64,000 nucleotides of DNA from the NCBI GenBank assembly GCA_021464245.1, contig JADCRB010000029.1:1-64000 (forward strand). The letters are read 5' to 3'. The position numbers and the translations under genes were made by a program. The stretch comes from Carallia brachiata. Lineage: Eukaryota > Streptophyta > Magnoliopsida > Malpighiales > Rhizophoraceae. Of the stretch, positions 37,053 to 47,154 are shown one piece after another. The notes below the pieces were generated by a model. It was not told the origin of the DNA, did not search any database, and was given only the letters and a program-made list of their open reading frames with translations. How positions within the stretch are numbered: the first letter of the stretch is position 1; each line of letters starts with the position of its first letter.

Positions 37053-40000
37053 TCTTGGTTTTTCTGGCTTTGTTTGGATTTGGTTCTGAATACATCATAG
37101 TAAAAAGGGTTTGCCTAACCTTGTGAAAGCTTTTGAGATTTTGTTATGGTTGTCCACAATTCTCCAATCTGGAAGATACCATCGGTAGCTCTAGTTCTTC
37201 CCCTAATTAGCGTTTGTTGGCTCTGTGTGTTCTTAATATTTAACCAATTCTGTAAACTGTTGCCTTTTTCTGTCATAGATTGAGATGGGGTATGAAGGAG
37301 TAGGTTGATGTTACTTTTAGACAAGAATTGATGTTAACATTATATTAGCTTATTTGGTTTGATTTTTAAGGATGTGTTTTAATTTGTGAGTTGATGCTAA
37401 ATTTGTTCTGCTGGCAGGAGTGCTTGCAAGTGGAGAAGGGACAGACCTTTTATGATTTCCAGTTCAACACAAGGCTGGTTCAATCCACAATTGTGCATTT
37501 TCAGGTACATGCTCTGATCCACTATGGTTGCAGCTATTTTGATGTACCCTTTTTATCATCACCAAAACCATCCATTTAGAAGGCACAACTATCAACATGA
37601 TAGGATTCTAAAGAACGTGTTTTTGTTTTTCGAGTCATACCTTCTCTAAGGAGCCACATCAAGTGATGGTCCATGGTTTTGACGCATAAATAGACCTTGA
37701 TAACTTGATCCAAGTTCTACAAGAAATTTGTGGTTCTCCTTAGTTTAACATCCACGCTCAATGCTACATTCATGGAAGTGCTTATTGGATGATTACATTT
37801 TGTCTGTCAACCATAAAGCATCTGTATAACTAATCAGTATCCTCTGTGGCATGTGGTTTCCCTTTGGTTAAATAGATGCATGTCATTAGCTTTATAGTGT
37901 TGTTGGTATTTTGAAATGATGATATATACACAATAATCTGTATGCAGTCACACTTAATTGGACACACAAAGACAGAGTATATATTCGGTATTCTCAAATG
38001 TACCATTCACTGTTCTTTTTCACATATTAGCTCTTTCAAACATCAATTTGGAGACTGAACTGGTTATTCGGCATCTTTCATATATATCACCCTTTGGTCA
38101 TCAATTTGCAGGATGCTCTTTCTCGTGTGTTGGCTTTGGCTGTCAGAACAGCGTGCCTTTTTATGCATATGTTTACGTGATATGTTACTTGGTATTTGGA
38201 ATTCTTCTTGATATGCTGTCCTCCTGATTTAGCTTTACCGTCTGCATTATCTGGGTGCATGTATGTTCGTTTCCTCTATTGTTGGATGTATTATGTGGCT
38301 TTAACCCATCTGTGCATATAGGACCATTATCTCTCTGTATTTCAGCCTTTTAAGCAGGATGGAAGTTATATCTGAGCTGCAGGTGCAAGTAAGGATACAT
38401 CTATATGGTATGATAGGAAATATTCTAAGCATTTAAGAGGCCTCTGCACCGATTTCTGTTGTTCAATGCCAATGTGTCATGGCCTCTACTTGCACTGGAC
38501 TTGTCACATGCATTAGGGCCCATTTTTGGCTTTTGCATCTTTGTTACCTTTTTTATATCACGGTTTTTTCTTGTTTTCCATTTCATCTTTTCATGCTATA
38601 GTATATATCTTGTACCATTACTCTTGTAAGCTTTTGCTTTTTATATATGCATGTCAAATTTGCACGTGGTTGAAAATTTTGTCCTGTTTTTACCAGGTAT
38701 TTTGCCTCTTGACATGTTCGTACCACTCAAAAAAAAAAAAAAAGGAAGAAAGAAAGAAAGAAAGCATTGTTGCAATAGAAAGTATATGATACTATAAGCA
38801 TCTTCTGCCTTCAACATGTTCTAATGATTCACATTGAAGAACCGTAATTTTCCAGCATAATCTTTGTTTTGATTCTGTTGCTGGTAATTTTGGTCTCAAT
38901 TGCATCATTCACTTCCTAGGAACATTTGCTATTATGTGGCAGAATGACATTCCTTGGTCTAAGATAAGTTGAATTTCATGTATGTCAACATGTCGAATTA
39001 ATTCTTTGCCAATCTATATTTTCATGCATCATGCAGCTGAGGAATCTGCTATGGGCAACGTCTAAACATGATGTGTACCTTATGCAAAATTACTCTGTGA
39101 TGCATTGGTCATCATTGTTGCGAAGAGGCAAAGAAGTAGTTAATGTGGCGAAGACTATTCAACCTACCTTGGTATGTCATTTTGAGTTCAAGTTTTCCCA
39201 TGAGGCTCCCTGTTGTGGTTGGCAAAACTTATTATGTCTTATTTAACAATATATTTTTCCAAATCAGAAGCGGCCAGGATTGATGTCTCAGTCACTGTCC
39301 AGAGTACAAATAAGCACTATGGCTATAAAAGAAAACTTAATGGTGGCTGGCGGCTTTCAAGGAGAGCTTATTTGCAAGGTATGAAAGTGGCTGCATGCAT
39401 ACATCCTTTATAACATGATGCTTTTGATTCCTTTCCTAATCTCGGGTAGCTTCTTTGATTTCGCTAGTATTTAAATCAACCTGGAGTTGCATTTTGTACA
39501 AAAATTACAACAGATGAGAATGCCATTACCAATTCAGTGGATATATACCATAACCCCAAGTAAGGAACTTGTCCTTGAATTAAATTCTGGGTCTGGCACT
39601 TCCTTTTATAAAGGATGCTGAACCATTCCCTTGCAGTGGCTTACTGAGGATCATGACTGCCAACAATGATGCTCAAGTTAGAGTTTTTGATGCCGGAACT
39701 TTTGCTTGCTTAAATCATTTCTCCTTTGAGTGGTCTGTCAATGTGAGTGGCCTTCATCATGAGCATTCCTTGAGAGTTAATTACGAACTTGTTTGTCTAG
39801 TTTCTAACATGCTAATGTTTTTTTTTTGTTTAATTGTGCTTCTCAGAACACATCTGTTTGCCCAGATGGTAAACTGGTGGCTGTCCTTGGGGACAGTTCT
39901 GAGTGCTTGGTCGCTGATGCCAATACTGGGAAGATAACCGCGAGCCTCAAGGGGCATTTGGACTATTCATTTGCATCAGCCTGGCATCCTGATGGACGAA

Positions 40001-40343
40001 TTTTGGCCACTGGTAACCAAGACACTACATGCAGGCTGTGGGACATTAGGAATTTATCTAATTCCCTGGCTGTGCTGAAAGGAACATTGGTGCATAAGCT
40101 CTTAAATTCACCTCTGATGGCCGGTTTCTGGCTATGGCTGAGCCTGCAGACTTTGTTCACGTCTTTGATTCAGAAACTGGGTACATAAAGTGCCAGGAGA
40201 TCGATCTATTCGGGGAGATTGCAGGCATATCGTTCAGTCCTGATACAGAAGCTGTCTTTGTTGGGGTTGCTGACCGCACCTATGGTAGCCTGCTAGAGTT
40301 CAACAGGAGGCATTACAACCGTTATTTAGATCCAATATTCTAG
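36373..40343 (+). CDS. plant WD40-repeat protein, last exon frameshifted
   Basis: Coding exons: 36373-36525, 36625-36792, 37418-37504, 39037-39171, 39268-39378, 39468-39559, 39637-39742 and 39847 onward. All junctions are GT/AG and in frame. The N-terminus is acidic (EYVDEYFDYFEEDD). The rest matches an uncharacterised plant WD40 family: NLLWATSKHDVYLMQNYSVM, QISTMAIKENLMVAGGFQGE, then WD repeats with GHLDYSFASAWHPDGRILAT and QDTTCRLWDIRNL. Within 40084-40133, 50 nt stand where 54 are expected: the frame after LAVLKG shifts and ends at 40188 (397 aa). The family C-terminus (AMAEPADFVHVFD to YLDPIF) continues in another frame to 40343; an intact protein would be ~450 aa. The indels may be real or a sequencing error. 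The function is probably scaffold-like and is not known. Confidence 0.8.
37020..37050. repeat. (TA)n microsatellite in WD40 intron 2
   Basis: About fifteen TA units within the intron after coding exon 2. Confidence 0.9.
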
Positions 40344-41159
40344 TTAAAATTGGTAGAAAACCAGCTCTCAATATTCTAGGCTGTGCGCTGTGTGTACATT
40401 ATTGAAGGCTTTGTTTTGCAAGCATGTTTCCGAAATGCCCTTGTTTTTTTTGAGGGAGAGGGCCAAATTGCGCTAGGAAGCCATTTCTGTGAAGGTGATT
40501 ATTTTTTTTTTGGTTTTTTTGAACCACTGATTATTTTATTTTAAGGCCTGCAGAAAATGAAACCGAGGATTTTGGTCTTGCAAAAATCATTGCGGTTGCT
40601 TTGTGCATGTGGAAACTAGCTAGCATTAGTCTACTTCTTATTGTGTTCTGTTTACATTATCAAGGTCTTTTTTTTTTTTTTTGGGCCCTTTTCTCCCTAT
40701 CTGCTGTTTATAATCCCAAGGGTGTATCTTTCATATTTTCCCTTTCTTTTTTTTTGAACAAAAAAATATTATTTTGTTGAGATAATAATCATTAGATCCT
40801 TAAGCTGAAATTAGTCTTTTAGTCGTTGACGTCTTTATTTAATCTCCCTATAAGGAGAATTCACTGCTGAAATACTATTAAACTTGAAATGAACTTTCTT
40901 AAAATTTAATTATAATATTAACGAGTTTTGAATTTATACCTTATATTCACACTGAATTTTTCTATTATAAAAGGAGTGCGGGTATGGAAACTTTAAAAAA
41001 AAAAAAAATTCTTTTTTTTTCTTTTCTATCAATTTTGTCATACTGAAGTTTGTGGCCACCAAGCTAACATTGCAAGTTGCAACTCTCATCCAAGTCCCGA
41101 ACAACAAAAAGATGGCCCGCACTCCGCCGGCTTTTTGGAGAGAAAAATGAAGCTTCTTA
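40344..41159. other. WD40 3' UTR and spacer
   Basis: No exon seen. Contains the 3' UTR, several T runs, and a micro-insertion flanked by TGATTATTTT at 40496-40505 and 40528-40537. The tract at 40994-41030 is an A run next to a T run. Confidence 0.45.
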
Positions 41160-43135
41160 ACACCAAAGGGACCCCCAATCAGGTTACATAGATCCAGGCA
41201 TTTTAACAACAAATGCTCTTTCTCAAAGACAACAAATGCTCACAAACCGAGCTGGAAGTTGCAACGAGCGGGCCTGCAGTGGCCTCGGCCTTCATTGTCT
41301 CAAATCCGGCCTGGGGAGGTTTAGAGTATAGAGATGGAAAGAAAGCCTGGAGCGGATCCAAAATCTACTGGGGCAAAGACACCCATTCTGGTGCATCTTG
41401 GGCGGCAAAGAAGGGACATGATATCTGGTGGCAACACCCAGAATTAGCCCGAGACCACCGTGATTCGGCCCTCAACAAGGATCTGAAACAAGCAAATTAG
41501 GAAATGGAGACAAATTTGAAGAAATTTAACCACTGCTTCGCTACAAAAATTTGATTTATTGGTGATTTAACGCACTACCTACTGACCGTTTATGCTTTGT
41601 GGGGAGAATGCTGCTGATGTTTTGACAAATGAAGTGTGCCAAATGGAAAAATAACTAAAAAGAAAAAGGGTGCTGTGCACCAAGCAGTATTCCAAATCAT
41701 ATTTTAATGTTTTATTACAAACGACTTTGATGGAGCTATATAATGTACAATTCCATGTTTCATGTTGACCGACCATATGTTGGTTTTAATTCCTCCGAAC
41801 CCTATGAAGATATGTTAGCCAGCTTAAATAAGTATGCTTTTTGTGTTTCGGGGCTTCAAGTGGAAGTCTGCTGTAAAACACAGACACAAAGCCACAAGCC
41901 ACCAGCGGGTTTTGAGTTTGAGACACTCATCTTACCAACTAGATAACCGTATCTACTTCTTTACTCACCAGAGTCCATTAAAAGCCCAACACGAGCCTAT
42001 TGCATTAAAAAAATTGCTCGAAATATTTGACTGAAACTTATGTCACTCCTACAAGAAAAATGTGTAAAAGTTTACAGCTCGTTTGGATCGTTTCGTTTGC
42101 ATAAGAAAGAATTGGTTTTCAACAATAGAATTTCCTGTATTTAGATTGTTTGTTGGGTGAGAATTGATTTTAATAGATAGAGAATCAATTCTTATAGACC
42201 CATATGTTTCTTTTCTCACAGAGATGGTGAGTAGTGAAAAAGAAAATATCGACAACTTTTCATATTTGATAAGAAAATTGAAAATACTAAAATACTATTG
42301 AATCTTATTTATTTATTTATCACACAACTTTGATTTAAGGGCAATTTGGTTATTTGATGTAAATTATATATATATATATATTTTTTACTATATCCACACA
42401 ATAAATTTATTTTTTCAACGCTTTCTTTCTCACTTATTTATAATTTATTTAAACAACTCTTTTTTTATCAAAATTTTTTTTTCATTACCTTTTTTTTTTT
42501 TACAATTTTTTTTTTAATCACGTTTTTTCTCCTCCCTCTCTCAAATCCAAACACACCGTTAAGCTCGCCAAGAAGACATTAGGAAATCCCCCAAGTTCCG
42601 ATATAAAAGAAATTGTTGGTGTCATGCGAAGTGCACGTGACTGGCGCTCCCACAAATCAGACGGGGGCTGAAACTTGGAGGAATGATCTTTGGTGGGCCC
42701 TTCTCAACGTCCAGTACATCCTCTGACTTTTCGGCGAAGCAAGTGAGACGATGGCACAAACTGAGCGGTTGAAAATTGAAAAAGAAAGTGAAACTGAGAA
42801 GATAAGAAAAAATAGAGAATATAGGTGTTGGTGTGGATGATAAAAATTTATTATTGTTTAATTAGAAGTTTTGAATTTAAATTTTTAGGAATATAGTCAC
42901 GTTAAATACTTATTGGAAGACTTTTGTCACCTTTTAAAGTTATGTTCGAGTTGGTTTAGATTAATTAACTCATTGAATTGAACACTAGACAGTTTTAGAA
43001 AAAAAAAAAAAAAAAAAAAAAAAAGAAGGAGAAACAGCTGGCTTTTGACTAACGGAAACCGCGTTAAAAGAAAGATGAATTCAAAGGGATATGGGTCCCG
43101 CCAAAAATATTGTGAGGATTTCGCTTTCAACGTAA
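41160..43135. repeat. segmental duplication, copy A
   Basis: This segment is repeated, diverged, at 47155-49575 in the same orientation. Shared blocks in order: CATAGATCCAGGCATTTTAA; GGATCCAAAATCTACTGGG; CTTTGTGGGGAGAATGCT; TCACCAGAGTCCATT; CATGCGAAGTGCA-GTGACTGGCG; CGCGTTAAAAGAAAGA. A 95-codon frame at 41213-41500 (Trp-rich, with WGGLEYRDGKKAWSGSKIYW) is open here but broken by stops and indels in copy B, and matches no family I know; it may be chance or a fragment. A MITE-like insert (42060-42565) and a further ~210 bp before the A run at 43000 are absent from copy B. Confidence 0.75.
42060..42565. mobile_element. probable AT-rich MITE inside copy A
   Basis: The left end GCTCGTTTGGATCGTTTCG and right end (reverse complement GAGCTTAACGGTGTGTTTGG) are imperfect inverted ends of a ~500-bp AT/T-rich body. 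It is missing from the matching point in copy B (after CACCAGAGTCCATT). Borders are approximate and no target duplication was confirmed. Confidence 0.4.
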
Positions 43136-44282
43136 CATAATGAAATATTCTGTTGGAATTTCGATTTGTTAAGTGTTTTATAAAAATGTTAAAAAATAAT
43201 AGTATTTTTTTAAATTTTTTATAATAAATTTAGTACGTAATATTTTTATATGAACAGTATTAGTCAATTTCAATAATAAATTTATAAAAATATATATGTT
43301 TTAATAATATAATAATTATATATGTAAGTGTTTGGTGACATGTATGATTTTCACGTCATAGAAATAAATCAATTATTTTTAAGATATTTTACGACAAGTT
43401 AAATTTATTACAAAAAAAATTAAATAAAGATAAATTATTACTTTTAAAATTTTGTATTAAATTTATTGCTACATTCAAAGTTAGTGATTTTTTTATATGT
43501 TAACTAATTTTTTTATATATAATATTATTGTTACAAGCCAAGATCATCCCTTTATCTTCCTATCTCTAATTAAACAACCAATTTTCATAACAGATGGAAA
43601 GGAAAAAAAAAAAAACACAAGAGAGATTTTAATGGTTGGACCCGCTAATAAAATTTTAGCTGAACCACTCGATGAAACCATGGTTACACCGGCTGTTGCC
43701 TAATATTAAAGAGTCCATGATAATATTACTTAATCCAATTCAAATAAAATTCTCCAAAAATGTAAAAATCCAAGAAACAATGAAAGTTGCTAAATCTAAT
43801 TCAATAAAGAACACCTCAAAACTTATTTAGAAATATGGTAGGCATATATTTTTTTTGCCTATTATTTAAACATAATTTTTTTCTTTTTCATAAATCTTAC
43901 ATCCTCTTTTTTTAGAATTAGAATTTGAGATTTAAATTCTAATCATTAATTTACTTCATATACTTAATATTATGTCATTTGTTGCCTAAGTGTTGATAAC
44001 TAATTTTGTCTCATTAATTAAATAGCAATTGGCTGTTGTTTTGTAGACTGCCTCTCTGTATTAGTAGGATCAGCTTGCAGGGTTATTTTTTGGTCCCTCA
44101 AGTTTGATTTATATGCCCTTGATTCAAGGGGGATTGTCTATTTCCTAACCTCTTTTAATCTCTGTTTCTTCCTTGAAAATTTTCTTTTTTGGGTCTTTTG
44201 ATCAAAAGCCTGTTCTTTAGAATTGAACAAGAAAGCAGGTTATTCGACCAAATTTTTTTATTCTGTTTTGAGTGGATTGGAC
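43136..44282. other. AT-rich spacer, no gene seen
   Basis: Simple AT-rich DNA without a recognisable exon. The last ~200 bp (T- and TC-rich) could be the old promoter and leader of the adjoining AP2 pseudogene. Confidence 0.4.
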
Positions 44283-44963
44283 ATAGCAGCTGCAACGGAT
44301 TTCAACCGTAGCAGATCCCCTCTTCAATCAGATCCATCCGGAGGTGCTGAGTTCACGGACGCACTTAAACCTTTTATGAAGCGGGAAAAGGTGCATGCCC
44401 AAACAAATGCATAGTCAAATAGTATTTAGTAACAACAAGTATATTTTGTATAACTATAATAATAAAAAGTGATACAAATAAGTATTAATATTTTTTTGAT
44501 TCATATTTTTTACTTATAATTGTAGAAAATATAATTAACATTAAATAAATCACGTCACGTCTAGATGCCATTTAGACCTAATTGGGCCTAATAATCTCAC
44601 CCCTGATCCAGAAGATCCAGTTCCAAACTCACCTCCAAAACCATAAATTTGGTTCAAACAACTACTTTGCAGCCCCACCTACTTCTCAACACCATGGCCT
44701 TTAACTTCTTGGTTGCGGGTCAGCCACCGAAGCCCATCAAGCACTACATAGGAGTAAGGCAGCGCCACTGGGGCAAATGGGTCGCCAAGATTCGGCTTCC
44801 CAAGAGTCGGACAAGACTTCGGCTCGGCGCTTTTGACACAGCAGAGGAGGCGGCCTTGGCATACGACAAGGAGGCTTACAAGCTCCGCGGAGACTTTGCA
44901 AGGCTCAAGTTCCCTAAGCTTATCCAACTACGCGTACCCTTGTCTGTAAAAAATATTAAATGA
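44283..44963 (+). pseudogene. DREB A-6 (RAP2.4-type) AP2/ERF pseudogene
   Basis: Three pieces of one transcription factor gene in order. (1) 44283-44414 encodes AAATDFNRSRSPLQSDPSGG then DALKPFMK, the N-terminal motif of RAP2.4-like proteins; the codon where Met is expected is ATA. (2) After an AT-rich stop-containing interval, ~44580-44690 encodes, in another frame, a Gln/Ile-rich phrase ([12 protein letters not shown]) like the family's middle region. (3) 44694-44963 encodes the AP2 domain ([30 protein letters not shown]) in a third frame, with an ATG at 44694. Within AP2, YRG has become YIG, AEIR has become AKIR and LWLG has become LRLG; the Glu and Trp are DNA-contact positions in AtERF1. 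It is most likely non-functional, although an 89-codon AP2 frame survives. Confidence 0.75.
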
Positions 44964-45358
44964 GAAAACAAGCAAAACAAATTATTTTTCATTGTTTGGT
45001 TGTGTTGTTGAAAAATATTTTCTTTTATTTGATTGATATACAATAAAACTGACTTTTTCTAAAATAACGCAAATAATACTTAATACTTTATGGTTAAAAA
45101 CCCGTCTCTGTGAATGTCATAATCACTGAATTACATTAACCATTTTCTGGAAATTCATATGATACTTGACAAAGGCAACAATTAAGGTTTATGCAATCCC
45201 AAAACAAAACAAAAAAAAATAAAATTGTAGGCTTCACACACCAAAATTAATTTCTCCACAAAAGAGATGAACAATCATCATCTGCTCATGTTTTACTCAT
45301 CATCTTGAAAGGTTGTCCTCTTTCCTGCATTACTGCAAAATGCAATCCTGCGATTACA
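44964..45358. other. spacer after the AP2 pseudogene
   Basis: No gene seen. It ends with the left copy of the 16-bp repeat CAATCCTGCGATTACA (45343-45358), the target duplication of the next insertion. Confidence 0.4.
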
Positions 45359-45852
45359 CCAAGCTCTTCCAGCCATAAAAGTCTATTTATCTCCAAGTTG
45401 ACCCCCGCGAAGCTCTAAAGCTTCTTTGAAGGCATATCATCATTTGATTTGGGGCAAGAGATGCCAGCTGATCATACTATAAGATGAGTATCGAGCCTGA
45501 CTTGTGACTTACATAGTAAAAAAAAGTTACGGAGTGTTAGAATGAAACCTAACTTTAATACATTGATATTTAAGTTAGTAAAGTGCAAGCAATGAGAAAA
45601 ATATGAAATTTTGGAAAGAATGAAATTATTACTTTGAGAATAATACTCTCTATCATGGATTCTTATTGGATTGGGAAGAATCCAAATACAACGAAGTACT
45701 ATTTTTAACATGTTAGTGAGATGACATCCCATGAGTGTCCGGGTTCAAGAAGGGCAGCTTAGGCTCATTCTGGATTAGCCTATATGACTGAGGATTGGGC
45801 CCGGACCTGGGGCTTGCTGGATTAGTATTGTCCTTATCATATTCCAATTATA
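45359..45852. mobile_element. retroposon-like insertion with 16-bp target duplication
   Basis: 494 bp flanked by exact copies of CAATCCTGCGATTACA (45343-45358 and 45853-45868). It contains a box-B-like GTCCGGGTTCAAGAAGG at ~45738 preceded by TTAGTGAGATGACA, so a SINE-type unit may form its right half. No clear poly(A) tail was found. The class is uncertain. Confidence 0.5.
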
Positions 45853-45885
45853 CAATCCTGCGATTACAGTGTCGCTATCTAGACC

Positions 45886-46119
45886 ACCGAAAATTGTGGT
45901 CAAATGATAAATATATCAAATGTTGTCTTGTTAGATCCTGAGTTCGAGTGTTTGTTAGAATAATCGGTAGAATTAAACTTACGCTAGAGTATGACGTAAG
46001 TTATGATGTAATCATTCAGACTGTTCACATCTTCCTTAGACTTCAATGCAATGCTCCCTGACGGAACAAATTAGGACACCACCTTCACTTTCTCATTTTA
46101 TTTACCAAGAAAAAAAAAT
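45886..46119 (+). mobile_element. SINE with ~16-bp target duplication
   Basis: Flanked by TGTCGCTATCTAGACC (45870-45885) and TGTCGCTATCCAGGCC (46120-46135), 14 of 16 identical. The body has an A-box-like GTGGTCAAATGATAAA, a B-box-like TCCTGAGTTCGAGTG and ends in an A run (46110-46118). It sits directly beside the insertion at 45359-45852, so two retroposons landed within 20 bp of each other. Confidence 0.7.
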
Positions 46120-46135
46120 TGTCGCTATCCAGGCC

Positions 46136-47154
46136 AAGACAATCACAGATTATCACACATGGCCATAAAGAAATATTCGCAGCAATATTCAGATCAAATA
46201 TACATATAGCAACATATCAAAATTTCTTTCAAGTGCTATTAAACTTGTAGTAAAAAGACGATAATTATTTCAGTATTTTATTTAAGGAAAATTTTAATTT
46301 GTCTCAAAACTTTGTAGATAATATAATTTGAGCTCAAAACGTTTTTATGGTAAAGTTTTGAAACTATATTATATCAAAAAAAATTATCCAACCCAAAAAA
46401 GTAGTTGTTTGGTACATTAAACTTTTAACAAAAAAATACTGTGAATTTCTAAATCAAACGGCATTAGTAATATACCAGCAAATATGAAGTCGAGAGTTCG
46501 AACTCTCAATTTTTCTAACTATCTTACTTTTTTCAAACCAATTGGTATAAATTTAATAAAGTTAAAAAAACTCTTAAGAATTTTTATTTAAGATCAATTC
46601 ATTTATATAAATCTTATATCCTATGTCAAGGCACTGGGTGTCCTTTTAAGAACCAAATTTCTTTCTCATTGGACTCTAAAGTCTGTTGTATTTCTTTTTA
46701 GAAAATCTGGTAAAAGGGGGAAACCATGAAAGCTCCTGGTGCACTGTTAACGCTCCTCTTACTGCCCTTACAAGTTTTCATTCTCAAAAAGGTCAGAACA
46801 GACACACGGTATTCATCAATCATCCATTTGCATAGACAAAGCCAAACAAATTGTACACATAGATCATATGCCTAAACCATTCATTTTTTTTTAACCATGA
46901 AACCATATTCAGGTACAAATTCACGTATACTTCACAGACTTCCAGCCACCCATATTATGATCAAATAAAGAAAACGAAAAACAACAGATGGGCAAAAGAA
47001 GGACAGAAGGCACAAGAAAGTCGGGACCCTATGTATATTGAGCCCGCCCAGAACTTGGCCTTAAAGCCTTGTCACGAATTTTAGCAAAGACAAAAAGGAA
47101 AACCCGAACTGGCCTGCAGATGTATAATTAATACAGAAGGGAGCCCAAATTGAG
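46136..47154. other. spacer, no gene seen
   Basis: AT-rich. A self-complementary T-arm-like stem (GAGAGTTCGAACTCTC) at ~46493 may be another worn SINE. A GC-richer stretch at 46960-47150 has no recognisable exon. Confidence 0.4.
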
